A program made the translations under genes and the position numbers. 5,098 nucleotides of DNA from Gemmatimonadota bacterium (GTDB taxonomy: Bacteria > Gemmatimonadota > Gemmatimonadetes > Longimicrobiales > Gaopeijiaceae). The DNA lies in the NCBI GenBank assembly GCA_007127575.1, contig SKZC01000128.1:1-5098 (forward strand), written 5' to 3'. Shown piece after piece: positions 5,084 through 5,098 of this stretch (position 1 is the first letter of the stretch; the number at the start of each line of letters is the position of its first letter). The notes beneath the pieces are model-generated. The model was not told where the DNA came from. It made no database searches and was given only the letters and a program-made list of their open reading frames with translations.

Positions 5084-5098
5084 GGGGCCATAGCTCAG
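5084..5098 (+). tRNA. 5' end of a tRNA, probably tRNA-Ala (cut by window edge)
   Basis: The last 15 bases read GGGGCCA (acceptor 5' strand), TA (positions 8-9), GCTC (D-stem) and AG (start of the D-loop). This is the conserved opening of a bacterial elongator tRNA. GGGGCCA with TAGCTCAG is most typical of tRNA-Ala, but the anticodon and the 3' acceptor strand lie outside the window, so the amino acid is inferred. No 16S rRNA or tRNA-Ile precedes it, so this is not the usual rRNA spacer setting. Confidence 0.82.

Noticed and set aside
4861..5091. Minus-strand frame of 76 codons between the small gene and the tRNA
   Set aside because: It begins inside the tRNA gene on the opposite strand, crosses the hairpin-rich region and has no recognisable features.
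4823..5098. Possible 16S-23S rRNA spacer, because of the tRNA-Ala-like sequence
   Set aside because: No rRNA end, tRNA-Ile or antitermination box precedes it, and a promoter-like pair lies directly upstream of the tRNA.

Overview
This is a high-GC bacterial window. The genes have a strong G/C preference at third codon positions, which produces many long spurious antisense reading frames. The protein content is envelope-oriented: an exported prolyl isomerase lipoprotein, a YcbB/LdtD-type L,D-transpeptidase and an exported M15-type peptidase. This fits a diderm with peptidoglycan. The architecture, including a Ca-loop-bearing M15 peptidase and a small CCGRLEGD thioredoxin-like protein, suggests Gemmatimonadota or a neighbouring phylum. 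That placement is inference from general resemblance and was not tested.

Layout. Positions 1-960 (minus) hold the first 320 codons of a parvulin-type PPIase lipoprotein gene that runs off the left edge. A 233-bp divergent intergenic region (961-1193) contains a G-quadruplex-type motif and a 12-bp perfect palindrome. Positions 1194-2915 (plus) encode a 573-residue L,D-transpeptidase. It is followed, with an ATGA stop/start overlap, by a 361-residue M15-family peptidase (2912-3997, plus). A convergent gene (3907-4413, minus) encodes a small thioredoxin-fold-like protein with a vicinal Cys-Cys pair. Its 3' end overlaps the peptidase gene by 91 bp. Next comes a strong bidirectional-looking hairpin at 4572-4605, whose T-rich flank faces the minus strand. 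It sits behind a small basic protein gene (4649-4822, minus) that ends in two further back-to-back hairpins. Positions 4823-5083 hold no convincing gene but many nested inverted repeats and a plausible promoter for the tRNA, probably tRNA-Ala, that begins at 5084 and is cut by the right edge.

How the genes may work together. L,D-transpeptidases use tetrapeptide stems as donors, and D,D-carboxypeptidases make those tetrapeptides from pentapeptides. The translationally coupled pair at 1194-3997 therefore looks like a two-gene wall-remodelling unit, with the peptidase preparing or trimming stems and the transpeptidase making 3-3 cross-links. The divergently encoded PPIase lipoprotein could help fold exported proteins but has no sequence-proven link to the pair. 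The Cys-Cys protein and the small basic protein have no assigned function. The least explained part of the window is the hairpin-rich right end (4561-5083).
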